Assembly: GCF_902830275.1 (NCBI RefSeq)
Contig: NZ_CADESW010000038.1
Location: 1-39,949 of the forward strand
DNA length: 39,949 nt
Reading direction: 5' to 3'
Source: Burkholderia stagnalis
GTDB lineage: Bacteria; Pseudomonadota; Gammaproteobacteria; Burkholderiales; Burkholderiaceae
Positions within the stretch are counted from its first letter, which is position 1. Each line of letters starts with the position of its first letter. A program made the translations under genes and the position numbers. Below are positions 8,571 to 17,799 of the stretch, one piece after another. A model generated the notes under the pieces. The model searched no databases. It was not told where the DNA came from and saw nothing but the letters and a program-made list of their open reading frames with translations.

Positions 8571-8949
8571 TCCTCATCATCAACGCCGGAGAAGCAAAAA
8601 TATCCCCGCCCGCATTTTCTCAACAGAACAGCATCGAATCGATTGACCAATACCCGTTGAAAAATCTCAAGGCCATTCTAGATTTAAGGCAATTCGAATA
8701 CTGTCAACGATATTCAAATTTGCGAAGACGGCAGCGGAAAATATTTCAATAAAATCATACAAATACGGATACGACGAGACGCACCCGCCTTCGCCGCCAT
8801 TATTTCCCGAATGAATTTAATAGCGGCCAATCAAGGCAATTACCGGGCTTCACGCACACATCGATAATCGCCGCGCGATTAAATCAAACACAGCCAATCA
8901 AACCTGACCGTGTTTAACAATCTTACAGAATAGTTAACATTAGAATCAA

Positions 8950-9030
8950 TTTCGGCGGGACCAACCCCGGCCCGCCTCACTTGTGCCTTGAAAGCCACCG
9001 GAGACATGGCCTCCGGTGGTTTCTTTTTTT
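8950..9030 (+). ncRNA. Candidate small RNA in the AT-rich gap
   Basis: The plus strand has a possible -10 (TAGAAT, 8941-8946), a short hairpin (GGCGGG 8954-8959 with CCCGCC 8971-8976) and an intrinsic terminator ending at 9030. No plus-strand gene lies upstream that would need this terminator, because both flanking genes are on the minus strand. A transcript of roughly 80 bases would fit. No -35 at the right distance is seen, so promoter and start are guesses. Confidence 0.4.
8995..9030 (+). terminator. Strong intrinsic terminator, plus-strand orientation
   Basis: A perfect 9-bp stem (CCACCGGAG 8995-9003, CTCCGGTGG 9011-9019) encloses the loop ACATGGC and can be extended by about three pairs. 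It is followed by TTTCTTTTTTT (9020-9030). In the minus direction only a short U-run (CUUUC) follows, so it could also weakly end the DUF2827-like gene at 9034. Confidence 0.8.
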
Positions 9031-9033
9031 CAG

Positions 9034-10176
9034 TCAGCCGGCCGCCGCGCCGATCAACTGCGCGAGCAGCGTGTCGTACTCGGCGACGAGCGCGGGGTTC
9101 GCCGACGTATAGCGCAGCAGGATCTCGCGCTGGCGCCGCGCGTAACCCGCCCAGTCGTCGTCGTGCGTATGCAGCGCACGCAGCAGCGCGTCGGCGCCCT
9201 GCTGCACGTCGTTGTCCGGATAGTAGTAGCCGAGATCGGGCGCGAGGCTCGCGTTGTGCACGAGCGGATACCCCTGCCAGCACACGTCGAAATAGAAGTA
9301 GTTGAGCGGATTCGACCACTGGTGCGACACGACCACGTCGGTCAGCTCGGACAGGAACACCGGCGTGTCGAAGCGGCCGACGAAGCTCGCCTTGCCGGCG
9401 CGCACGATCTCCAGGTAGTTCATCAGCATCACGAACTCCTGGCTCTCGCGCGCGAGCCGGTCGGCGTTCGTCACGTGCGTGAACGCGATCGCGTCCGGCT
9501 CGCGGCGATACGCCTCGTCGATGATCAGCAGCGGATACACGCAGAACTTCACCACGTTGTGGTTCGGCTCCATCACCGTCAGCCGCTTTCCGCGCGCGCC
9601 GCTCGGCCGGTATTCGCCATGGCCGGGCAGCGTGGCGGCCCGCTCGGCGAGGAACATCGGATCCCACACGAACGGCACGACGCGGCCCGGGCAGCGGCGC
9701 AGCGACTGCAGGAACGGCAGCGACGACGGCGCGATCTGCGGAATCGCCCACACCTCGTCGTAGCCGCGGTTGATGAACAGCGTTTCCCACAGCCGGCGGC
9801 CGAACAGCATCGCTTCCATCGCGTTGATGTACTCGACGCCGCAGCAATAGCTGACGATCTTCGTGCCGCGCGCCTTCAGGTAGGCGGTCTGCTCCTCGCT
9901 GATCTGCCCGCCGAGCTCGATCAGCACGTCGAGCGCATCCTTCGCGTCGGCGAACGCGCGCGTGTCGTACACCGCGCGGCTCCACGGCAGCGCGTCGGTC
10001 AGCGGCACGTCGGTGGTGTTCACGAGCGTCACGCGGTAGCCGTGCGGCGAAGCCATCAGCAGCTTCGCGAGAAACAGCGCGTTCTGCTTGATGCCGTTGA
10101 TCCAAAGGCTTTCGTCGGGCGCGCGCAGGCCAATCGTGATGCCGATGCGCAGGCCGTTCAGGACAGGAGACGTCAT
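9034..10176 (-). CDS. DUF2827-like protein, copy 4 (divergent); putative GT-B-like glycosyltransferase
   Basis: The product has 380 residues, starting MTSPVLNGLRIGITIGL; no clear Shine-Dalgarno precedes the ATG. It shares the family framework: LWINGIKQN (25-33), DVLIELGGQ, YDEVW, EPNHNVVK, SHQWSNPLNYFYFD and GYPLVHN. It departs from the other three at positions they all conserve: the Glu of WEN is Ser, and PHIW is PFVW. If that Glu contacts the donor phosphate or ribose, this copy may be inactive, regulatory, or use another donor. It is on the opposite strand, separated from copies 1-3 by the EAL gene and the AT-rich gap, so it is controlled separately. Its transcript may end in the hairpin at 8995-9030. 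Confidence 0.82.
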   Translation of the reverse strand: MTSPVLNGLRIGITIGLRAPDESLWINGIKQNALFLAKLLMASPHGYRVTLVNTTDVPLTDALPWSRAVYDTRAFADAKDALDVLIELGGQISEEQTAYLKARGTKIVSYCCGVEYINAMEAMLFGRRLWETLFINRGYDEVWAIPQIAPSSLPFLQSLRRCPGRVVPFVWDPMFLAERAATLPGHGEYRPSGARGKRLTVMEPNHNVVKFCVYPLLIIDEAYRREPDAIAFTHVTNADRLARESQEFVMLMNYLEIVRAGKASFVGRFDTPVFLSELTDVVVSHQWSNPLNYFYFDVCWQGYPLVHNASLAPDLGYYYPDNDVQQGADALLRALHTHDDDWAGYARRQREILLRYTSANPALVAEYDTLLAQLIGAAAG

Positions 10177-10208
10177 CGTCGGCGAGGATGGGAGGAGTGG
10201 GAATTCGC

Positions 10209-10214
10209 AGTGTA
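10209..10214 (-). promoter_or_regulatory. Possible -10 element of DUF2827-like copy 4
   Basis: TACACT on the minus strand, about 33 bases before the ATG at 10176. No matching -35 was identified. Confidence 0.25.
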
Positions 10215-10299
10215 GCGCGCGTGGCGGCGCCCGGGGCGGGCGCCGTGCGCGGCGGACAGTCTAGCGGATCGCCGGCCGCAAGACTGTCAGGGATGGTCA

Positions 10300-10325
10300 G
10301 GGCCCGTCATGCGGACGACGGGCCC
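10300..10325 (-). terminator. Hairpin downstream of liuD
   Basis: A perfect 9-bp stem (GGGCCCGTC 10300-10308, GACGGGCCC 10317-10325) with an 8-base loop begins 12 bases after the liuD stop codon. No U-run follows, so this may be a weak or Rho-assisted stop, or an mRNA 3' stabiliser. Confidence 0.45.
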
Positions 10326-10337
10326 CGTTCGGCGGAC

Positions 10338-12335
<1,998 letters not shown>

Positions 12336-12413
12336 GGCTTCGATGTCGTCCGGTAAGGGATGGGGTTCGCGCTTCGCCCGCCGCTCACGCGAGGCGAAGC
12401 GTCAAGGTCTGCG

Positions 12414-13199
12414 TCATGCCCGCCATGCCGGCGTGCGCTTCTCCAGGAACGCGGCGATGCCCTCGCGCGCTTCCGCGCCCGCGCGGGTGCGCGCGATCCA
12501 GTCGGCGGTCTGCTCGATCAGCGCCGCATCGAGCGGGCGCCCCGCGACGTCGGCCACGAGCCGCTTGCACGCGCACACCGCGTCGGGCCCGTTCGCGACG
12601 AGCGCCGCCGCGAGCGTCGCGACGGTCTCGTCGAGCGCCGCGGCCGGCACCGCCTCATGCACGAAGCCGAGCGCCGCCGCGCGCGCGCTGTCGAACACCT
12701 CGGCCGTCGTGAAGTAGCGCCGCGCCGCGCGCTCGCCCATCGCGCGCACCACGTACGGCGCGATCGTCGCCGGGATCAGCCCGAGCCGCGCTTCGGACAG
12801 GCAGAACTTCGCGCCGTCCGCGACGATCGCGATGTCCGCGGCCGCGACGAGGCCGACGCCGCCCGCATACGCGTCGCCATGCACGCGCGCGATCACCGGC
12901 TTGCCGCAGCGGTGGATCGCCTCGAGCATCCGCGCGAGCTTGCGCGCGTCGGCACGGTTCTCGTCGTCCGAGTAACCGGCCATCTTCTTCATCCAGTTCA
13001 GGTCCGCGCCCGCGCAGAATGCGGGGCCGTCGGCCGCGAGCACGACCGCGCGCACGCCTGCGTGCGCGTCGAGCCATTCGAACGCGGTGGTCAGCTCGGC
13101 GATCATCGTCTCGTTGAACGCGTTGCGCACGTCGGGGCGCGCAAGCGTCACGGTCGCGACGCGGTTTGCTTCGGATACCTTGATGGTTTCGTAGCGCAT
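12414..13199 (-). CDS. liuC: 3-Methylglutaconyl-CoA hydratase (enoyl-CoA hydratase family)
   Basis: The product has 261 residues, a single crotonase-fold domain. The two oxyanion-hole segments are visible, AFCAGADLNWMKK (~60-72) and HGDAYAGGVGLVAAADIA (~106-123). The motif GADLNWM is common in AUH-type methylglutaconyl-CoA hydratases. It adds water to 3-methylglutaconyl-CoA to give HMG-CoA, the step after LiuB/LiuD. A strong AAGGAGG precedes the ATG. It starts 10 bases after liuB, so the two are co-transcribed. By sequence alone a general enoyl-CoA hydratase is possible; the operon makes the specific call. Confidence 0.9.
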   Translation of the reverse strand: MRYETIKVSEANRVATVTLARPDVRNAFNETMIAELTTAFEWLDAHAGVRAVVLAADGPAFCAGADLNWMKKMAGYSDDENRADARKLARMLEAIHRCGKPVIARVHGDAYAGGVGLVAAADIAIVADGAKFCLSEARLGLIPATIAPYVVRAMGERAARRYFTTAEVFDSARAAALGFVHEAVPAAALDETVATLAAALVANGPDAVCACKRLVADVAGRPLDAALIEQTADWIARTRAGAEAREGIAAFLEKRTPAWRA

Positions 13200-13209
13200 C
13201 GCAGCCTCC

Positions 13210-14817
13210 TTACATGCGGAACACGCCGAAGCGCGTATCGTCGATCGGCGCGTTCATCGACGCGGCGAGGCCCAGGCCGAGCACGTCGCGCGTCTGCGCG
13301 GGATCGATCACGCCGTCGTCCCACAGCCGCGCGCTCGCGTAGTACGGATGCCCCTGGCGCTCGTACTGGTCGCGAATCGGCTGCTTGAACGCCTCTTCTT
13401 CCTCGAGCGGCCATGAGCCGCCCTTCGCCTCGATGCCGTCGCGGCGCACGGTCGCGAGCACCGACGCGGCCTGCTCGCCGCCCATCACCGAGATGCGCGC
13501 GTTCGGCCACATCCACAGGAAGCGCGGCCCGAATGCGCGGCCGCACATCCCGTAGTTGCCCGCGCCGAACGAGCCGCCGATGATCACCGTGAACTTCGGC
13601 ACCTTCGCGTTCGACACGGCCGTCACCATCTTCGCGCCATGCCGCGCGATGCCTTCGTTCTCGTACTTGCGGCCGACCATGAAGCCCGTGATGTTCTGCA
13701 GGAACACCAGCGGGATCTTGCGCTGGCAGCACAGCTCGATGAAATGCGCGCCCTTCACCGCCGATTCCGAGAACAGGATGCCGTTGTTCGCGACGATCCC
13801 GACCGGATGGCCCCAGATGTGCGCGAAGCCCGTGACGAGCGTCGTGCCGAAGCGCGCCTTGAACTCGTCGAATTCGGAATCGTCGACGATGCGCGCGATC
13901 ACCTCGCGCACGTCGAACGGCTTGCGCGTGTCCACCGGAATCACGCCGTACAGGCTCTGCGCGTCGTAGCGCGGCGGCTTCGCGTCGCGCAGCGTCACCG
14001 GCGTCGCGATGCGCGGGCCCAGGTTGCCGACGATGCTGCGCGCGATCGACAGCGCATGCGGGTCGTTCTGCGCGAGATGGTCGGCCACGCCCGACAGGCG
14101 CGTATGCACGTCGCCGCCGCCGAGATCCTCGGCGCTCACTTCCTCGCCCGTCGCCGCCTTCACGAGCGGCGGGCCGCCGAGGAAAATCGTGCCCTGGTTC
14201 TTCACGATGATCGACTCGTCGCTCATCGCCGGCACGTACGCGCCGCCGGCCGTGCACGAGCCCATCACCACGGCGATCTGCGCGATCCCCGCGGCCGACA
14301 TCGTCGCCTGGTTGTAGAAGATGCGGCCGAAGTGGTCGCGATCGGGGAATACGTCGTCCTGGTTCGGCAGGTTCGCGCCGCCGGAATCGACGAGATACAC
14401 GCACGGCAGCCGGTTTTCCGCGGCGATTTCCTGCGCGCGCACGTGCTTCTTCACGGTGACGGGGTAGTAGGTGCCGCCCTTGACCGTCGCGTCGTTGCAG
14501 ACGATCACGCACTCGCGCCCGGCGATGCGGCCGATGCCGGTGATGATGCCGGCGCCCGGCGCGTCGTCGTTGTACATGCCGTTCGCCGCGAGCTGCGACA
14601 GCTCGAGGAACGGCGTGCCCGGATCGAGCAGCTGCGCGATCCGGTCGCGCGGCAGCAGCTTGCCGCGCGACAGGTGCTTGTCGCGCGCGGCCGGGCCGCC
14701 GCCCTGCGCGAGCTGTTCGATTTTCGCGCGCAGGGCGGCGACGACCGCCTCGAGCGCCGCAGCATTCGCGCGGAATTCTTCCGAACGCGGGTTCAGCTTG
14801 GATTCGATGATCGGCAT
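13210..14817 (-). CDS. liuB: Methylcrotonyl-CoA carboxylase, carboxyltransferase (beta) subunit
   Basis: The product has 535 residues, matching the family length. It is a carboxyltransferase with N- and C-lobes of crotonase fold: CVYLVDSGGANLPNQ and GSCTAGGAYVPAMSDE in the N-lobe, and FLQNITGFMVGRKYE and GGSFGAGNYGMCGRAF in the C-lobe. The NITGFMVG and SFGAGNYGM segments form the acyl-CoA site. It transfers CO2 from biotin on LiuD to 3-methylcrotonyl-CoA, giving 3-methylglutaconyl-CoA in the cytoplasm. The ATG is preceded by GGAG at 8 bases. It lies 34 bases downstream of liuA. AtuC of the terpenoid pathway is similar, but the neighbours fit leucine degradation. Confidence 0.93.
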   Translation of the reverse strand: MPIIESKLNPRSEEFRANAAALEAVVAALRAKIEQLAQGGGPAARDKHLSRGKLLPRDRIAQLLDPGTPFLELSQLAANGMYNDDAPGAGIITGIGRIAGRECVIVCNDATVKGGTYYPVTVKKHVRAQEIAAENRLPCVYLVDSGGANLPNQDDVFPDRDHFGRIFYNQATMSAAGIAQIAVVMGSCTAGGAYVPAMSDESIIVKNQGTIFLGGPPLVKAATGEEVSAEDLGGGDVHTRLSGVADHLAQNDPHALSIARSIVGNLGPRIATPVTLRDAKPPRYDAQSLYGVIPVDTRKPFDVREVIARIVDDSEFDEFKARFGTTLVTGFAHIWGHPVGIVANNGILFSESAVKGAHFIELCCQRKIPLVFLQNITGFMVGRKYENEGIARHGAKMVTAVSNAKVPKFTVIIGGSFGAGNYGMCGRAFGPRFLWMWPNARISVMGGEQAASVLATVRRDGIEAKGGSWPLEEEEAFKQPIRDQYERQGHPYYASARLWDDGVIDPAQTRDVLGLGLAASMNAPIDDTRFGVFRM

Positions 14818-14851
14818 CGACAGGGCTCCGTTCGCGTGACGTGGCGTGGCG

Positions 14852-16033
14852 TTACATCGTTTCCGCGAACAGCTCGCGGCCGATCAGCATGCGGCGGATC
14901 TCGCTCGTGCCGGCGCCGATCTCGTACAGCTTCGCGTCGCGCCACAGGCGGCCGACCGGGTATTCGTTGATGTAGCCGTTGCCGCCGAGGATCTGGATTG
15001 CCTCGCCGGCCATCCACGTCGCCTTCTCGGCCGTGTACAGGATCACGCCCGCGCAGTCCTTGCGCACCTGGCGGATGTGGTCGCTGCCCGCCGAATCGAG
15101 GTGGCGGCCGACCGCGTACAGGTACGCGCGGCACGCCTGGAACGTCGTGTACATGTCGGCGACCTTGCCCTGGATCAGCTGGAATTCGCCGATCGCCTGG
15201 CCGAACTGCTTGCGGTCGTGGATGTACGGCACGACCGCGTCGAGGCACGCGGCCATGATGCCCGTCGGGCCGCCCGACAGCACCGCGCGCTCGTAGTCGA
15301 GGCCGCTCATCAGCACCTTCACGCCGCCGTTCAGCTGGCCGAGGATGTTCTCTTCCGGCACCTCGACGTCCTGGAACACCAGCTCGCCCGTGTGCGAGCC
15401 GCGCATGCCGAGCTTGTCGAGCTTCTGCGCGACCGAGAAGCCCTTCATCCCCTTCTCGACGATGAACGCGGTGATGCCGCGCGGGCCGGCCTCGATGTCC
15501 GTCTTCGCGTAGACGACGAGCGTGTCGCAGTCGGGGCCGTTGGTGATCCACATCTTGGTGCCGTTCAGCACGTAGCGATCGCCGCGCTTGTCCGCGCGCA
15601 GCTTCATGCTGACCACGTCGGAGCCGGCGTTCGGCTCGCTCATCGCGAGCGCGCCGATGTGTTCGCCCGACACGAGCTTCGGCAGGTATTTCTGCTTCTG
15701 CGCGTCGGTGCCGTTGCGGTGGATCTGGTTCACGCACAGGTTCGAGTGCGCGCCGTACGACAGGCCGATCGACGCGGATGCGCGCGAGATCTCCTCCATC
15801 GCGACCATGTGCGCGACATAGCCCATGTTCGCGCCGCCGTATTCCTCGGCGACGGTCATGCCGAGCACGCCCAGGTCGCCGAACTTGCGCCACAGGTCCA
15901 TCGGGAACTGGTCGGTGCGGTCGACCTCCGCCGCGCGCGGCGCGATTTCCTTCGCCGCGAAAGTCGCGACGGCGTCGCGCAGCATCTCGATGTCTTCACC
16001 GAGCATGAATTGCACGCCGGGCAGGTTGCTCAT
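14852..16033 (-). CDS. liuA: Isovaleryl-CoA dehydrogenase
   Basis: The ATG at 16033 is chosen because of GGAGGAGAC just upstream, giving 393 residues; the open frame runs further but is not needed. It is an acyl-CoA dehydrogenase with all three regions: MSEPNAGSD (131-139) and MWITNGP (161-167) for FAD and substrate, and QILGGNGY near the C terminus. The catalytic base appears to be Glu248 in GLDYERAVLSGGP, the position typical of isovaleryl-CoA dehydrogenases rather than of straight-chain enzymes. It oxidises isovaleryl-CoA to 3-methylcrotonyl-CoA and passes electrons to ETF. It is the first gene of the liu operon and is transcribed divergently from a TetR regulator; a candidate operator lies 43-55 bases upstream of its start. 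Confidence 0.95.
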   Translation of the reverse strand: MSNLPGVQFMLGEDIEMLRDAVATFAAKEIAPRAAEVDRTDQFPMDLWRKFGDLGVLGMTVAEEYGGANMGYVAHMVAMEEISRASASIGLSYGAHSNLCVNQIHRNGTDAQKQKYLPKLVSGEHIGALAMSEPNAGSDVVSMKLRADKRGDRYVLNGTKMWITNGPDCDTLVVYAKTDIEAGPRGITAFIVEKGMKGFSVAQKLDKLGMRGSHTGELVFQDVEVPEENILGQLNGGVKVLMSGLDYERAVLSGGPTGIMAACLDAVVPYIHDRKQFGQAIGEFQLIQGKVADMYTTFQACRAYLYAVGRHLDSAGSDHIRQVRKDCAGVILYTAEKATWMAGEAIQILGGNGYINEYPVGRLWRDAKLYEIGAGTSEIRRMLIGRELFAETM

Positions 16034-16075
16034 GTCTCCTCCGTCTCCAGAAAGTGCGTTGCGCGCACCGATTTC

Positions 16076-16088
16076 TGAGTTTTGCTCA
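16076..16088. promoter_or_regulatory. Candidate TetR operator, liuA side
   Basis: TGAGT-TTT-GCTCA is an imperfect 13-bp inverted repeat (one wobble pair). It matches the perfect site at 16177-16189 in form and spacing (TGAGT-n3-RCTCA) and lies between liuA and the divergent TetR gene. Confidence 0.5.
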
Positions 16089-16176
16089 AAACCGGATGCT
16101 GCGCCGATTCGTTGGCCAATACTGCGGAAATTTTGCGTAGTGTCGCGCCTGGCGCGGGCCGTCGTCAATAGTTTTT

Positions 16177-16189
16177 TGAGTGATACTCA
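16177..16189. promoter_or_regulatory. Candidate TetR operator, regulator side
   Basis: TGAGT-GAT-ACTCA is a perfect 13-bp inverted repeat. It sits just upstream of a TATGAT -10-like hexamer (16192-16197), so a bound repressor would block the regulator's own promoter. Confidence 0.6.
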
Positions 16190-16191
16190 GA

Positions 16192-16197
16192 TATGAT
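16192..16197 (+). promoter_or_regulatory. -10-like element of the TetR gene
   Basis: TATGAT matches five of six bases of the sigma-70 -10 consensus. A start site about 7 bases on would fall on or next to the ATG at 16204, implying a leaderless mRNA. No good -35 is seen. Confidence 0.4.
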
Positions 16198-16203
16198 CGC
16201 CGA

Positions 16204-16950
16204 ATGACAGCCGCCGCTTCCGACACCATGACCGCCACCGCCAAAGCCGACCGCGCCGACGCGCCCCGCGCGCCCGCCGGCCGCAAATCCCAGCAGCGCG
16301 TGCAGGACATCCTGCGCGCCGGACGTGAAGTGTTCGCCGAAAAGGGCTACGAGCACGCGACCGCCGCCGAGATCGCGCAGCGGGTAGGCGTGTCCGAGGC
16401 GACCGTGTTCAGCTACTTCCGCGGCAAGCGCGAGCTGTGCGCGCGGGTGATCGCGGACTGGTACGACGAAATCATCGCGGCGTTCGAGCACGGCATGCCG
16501 CTCGACGCGCCGGTGCACCAGCAGTTCGCGTTCATCGTGCACACCCACCTGCGGCTGATGCTCGTGAACGGCACCGGGCTGTGCGCGCTCGTGCTGTCGG
16601 AAGGCCGCGCGAAACAGCACGCGCTGAGCGACGAGCTGACCGCGCTGCAGCGGCGCTACACGGCGCCGCTGATGGACGTGCTCGCGCGCGGCCAGGCGGC
16701 CGGCCAGGTGCGCACCGACCTGCCGCTGAGCCTGCTGCGCTCGATGGTGTTCGGCCCGATGGAACACGTGCTGTGGGACGCGATCCTCGGGCACCGCAAG
16801 CTCGATACGGAGGCCACCGCCGCGCAACTGACCGACATGCTGTGGGCGGCCATGCAGCCGCCCGCGCCGGAACAGGCGGCGCTCGTGCGTTTCAGGAACG
16901 AGGTGGCCGAAGCGGTGCGGCGGCTGGAAGGGGCCGGCGCGCGCGCGTGA
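16204..16950 (+). CDS. TetR-family regulator of the liu operon (LiuQ-like role)
   Basis: From the ATG at 16204 the protein has 248 residues. The GTG at 16180 is in frame but lies inside the candidate operator and promoter, so it is disfavoured; Met at 16225 is a further option. The N-terminal TetR helix-turn-helix is clear: ILRAGREVFAEKGYEHATA, then AEIAQRVGVSEATVFSYFRGKREL. The C-terminal ligand domain is not specific. Being divergent from liuA with two matching inverted repeats in between, it most likely represses the liu operon and itself, with an acyl-CoA intermediate as inducer. Beta-proteobacteria are reported to use a TetR-type regulator called LiuQ for this pathway; identity with LiuQ is not proven here. 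It carries an N-terminal extension rich in Ala, Thr and Asp. Confidence 0.87.
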   Translation: MTAAASDTMTATAKADRADAPRAPAGRKSQQRVQDILRAGREVFAEKGYEHATAAEIAQRVGVSEATVFSYFRGKRELCARVIADWYDEIIAAFEHGMPLDAPVHQQFAFIVHTHLRLMLVNGTGLCALVLSEGRAKQHALSDELTALQRRYTAPLMDVLARGQAAGQVRTDLPLSLLRSMVFGPMEHVLWDAILGHRKLDTEATAAQLTDMLWAAMQPPAPEQAALVRFRNEVAEAVRRLEGAGARA

Positions 16951-16978
16951 GCGCGCCGCCGGTCGATCAGTCAGTCGG

Positions 16979-17425
16979 TCAATCCGCCAGGCGGCAGTGC
17001 GTGAGCTTGAGCACCGGCAGCACCGGCGCGTCGACGTAGCCTTCGTTCAGGCAACTGAAGCGCAGGTTCCCGGATGCCGTGAACGCCTTGATCTCGCGCC
17101 CCGGGAATTTCGCTTTCAGCGCATCCTGGTCGGCCGCGTCGAAATGGGTGTCGAACTGCGCGCCGTCGCTCGTCACCGCACCGAAATACGTGCCGCCCGG
17201 GTCGCTGCCCATCCGGATCACCGCGCCGACGAACGCGAGCCGCTTGCCGTCGTATTTCGCCTTGGCCGCCGCCATGTCTTGCGTGTACGCCTCGATCACG
17301 GCCCCGTACTGTGTGTCGATCGCGGCCCCGTCGGCCGGCGCGGCCACCGCGCACTGCCCGACGCCAGCCAGCGCGGCGCAGGCCGCGAGCGCGGCCGCCG
17401 CATGTCGTGCGGAAATGGTGTTCAT
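16979..17425 (-). CDS. Exported small protein of unknown function, possibly OB-fold
   Basis: From the ATG at 17425 the protein has 148 residues; the longer open frame upstream is Arg-rich and unlikely. The N terminus MNTISARHAAAALAACAALA...AVAAP is a signal peptide. The mature part has a pattern (YDGKRLAFVGAVIRM, then TYFGAV, then FPGREIKAFTASGNLR) like the beta-barrel of tRNA_anti-like OB-fold proteins of the envelope. Two cysteines (SCLNEG and THCRLAD) may form a disulfide. Function is unknown. It is divergent from the TonB receptor gene and shares the 374-bp upstream region with it. Confidence 0.7.
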   Translation of the reverse strand: MNTISARHAAAALAACAALAGVGQCAVAAPADGAAIDTQYGAVIEAYTQDMAAAKAKYDGKRLAFVGAVIRMGSDPGGTYFGAVTSDGAQFDTHFDAADQDALKAKFPGREIKAFTASGNLRFSCLNEGYVDAPVLPVLKLTHCRLAD

Positions 17426-17799
17426 CTTGTGGTCTCTCAGGTCTTGAAGTAAAAGACGGCGCCGTGCCGGATGCCCCGTCATGCGCCGCGAGGTTCGCCG
17501 TCGTGTTTTCAGTTGTTCGGCCGACGGCGAATGGCTGCGATCGCGCGCTCTTGTCATGGCGATGCGTGCGAATGCGCGCGCTACGGTAGCAGACGGCCTA
17601 TGGCGGTGCAATCGCGTCGCCGCGCGGCCGGAATCGGCGGAAACGGTCTTCCCGGGCCCCGCCGGAAACGGCGTTCAACGTGAGTCCGGCTCACGCTCTT
17701 ATTGCAAATGATTCTCATTAACAATATGATGCCGCCTCCGGCCGCCCTGGCGCCGGCCATCGTATTCCCGATTTCCCGCTTCCCATCCGCTACCGATTC
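17426..17799. other. Divergent promoter region with Fur box
   Basis: Arg-rich frames here are typical GC-rich noise. The only clear element is the Fur-like site at 17704-17722. It is followed by ACAATATGAT, which may contain the -10 of the TonB receptor gene. Confidence 0.5.
17704..17722 (+). promoter_or_regulatory. Fur box
   Basis: The 19-bp site is centred on AATGATTCTCATT (17707-17719), an inverted repeat AATGA-ttc-TCATT that closely fits the Fur consensus. It lies about 80 bases before the receptor start codon and predicts repression by iron. Confidence 0.8.

Larger units (their letters stand above)
8571..9033. other. AT-rich intergenic region
   Basis: From about 8590 to 8950 the sequence is much richer in A+T than anything around it, with runs such as AAAATATTTCAATAAAATC. 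No coding frame of interest is seen. A perfect TTGACA (minus strand, 8702-8707) might serve the EAL gene, but no well-spaced -10 follows. A TAGAAT at 8941-8946 on the plus strand precedes two hairpins and a strong terminator (separate entries). Such regions in GC-rich bacteria are often H-NS targets; that is inference. Confidence 0.6.

Noticed and set aside
8702..8707. Perfect TTGACA (minus strand) as the EAL promoter
   Set aside because: No acceptable -10 lies 16-18 bases downstream; TAGAAT is 21 bases away.
16180..16182. GTG as start of the TetR gene
   Set aside because: It lies within the candidate operator and upstream of the TATGAT element; the ATG at 16204 fits better.
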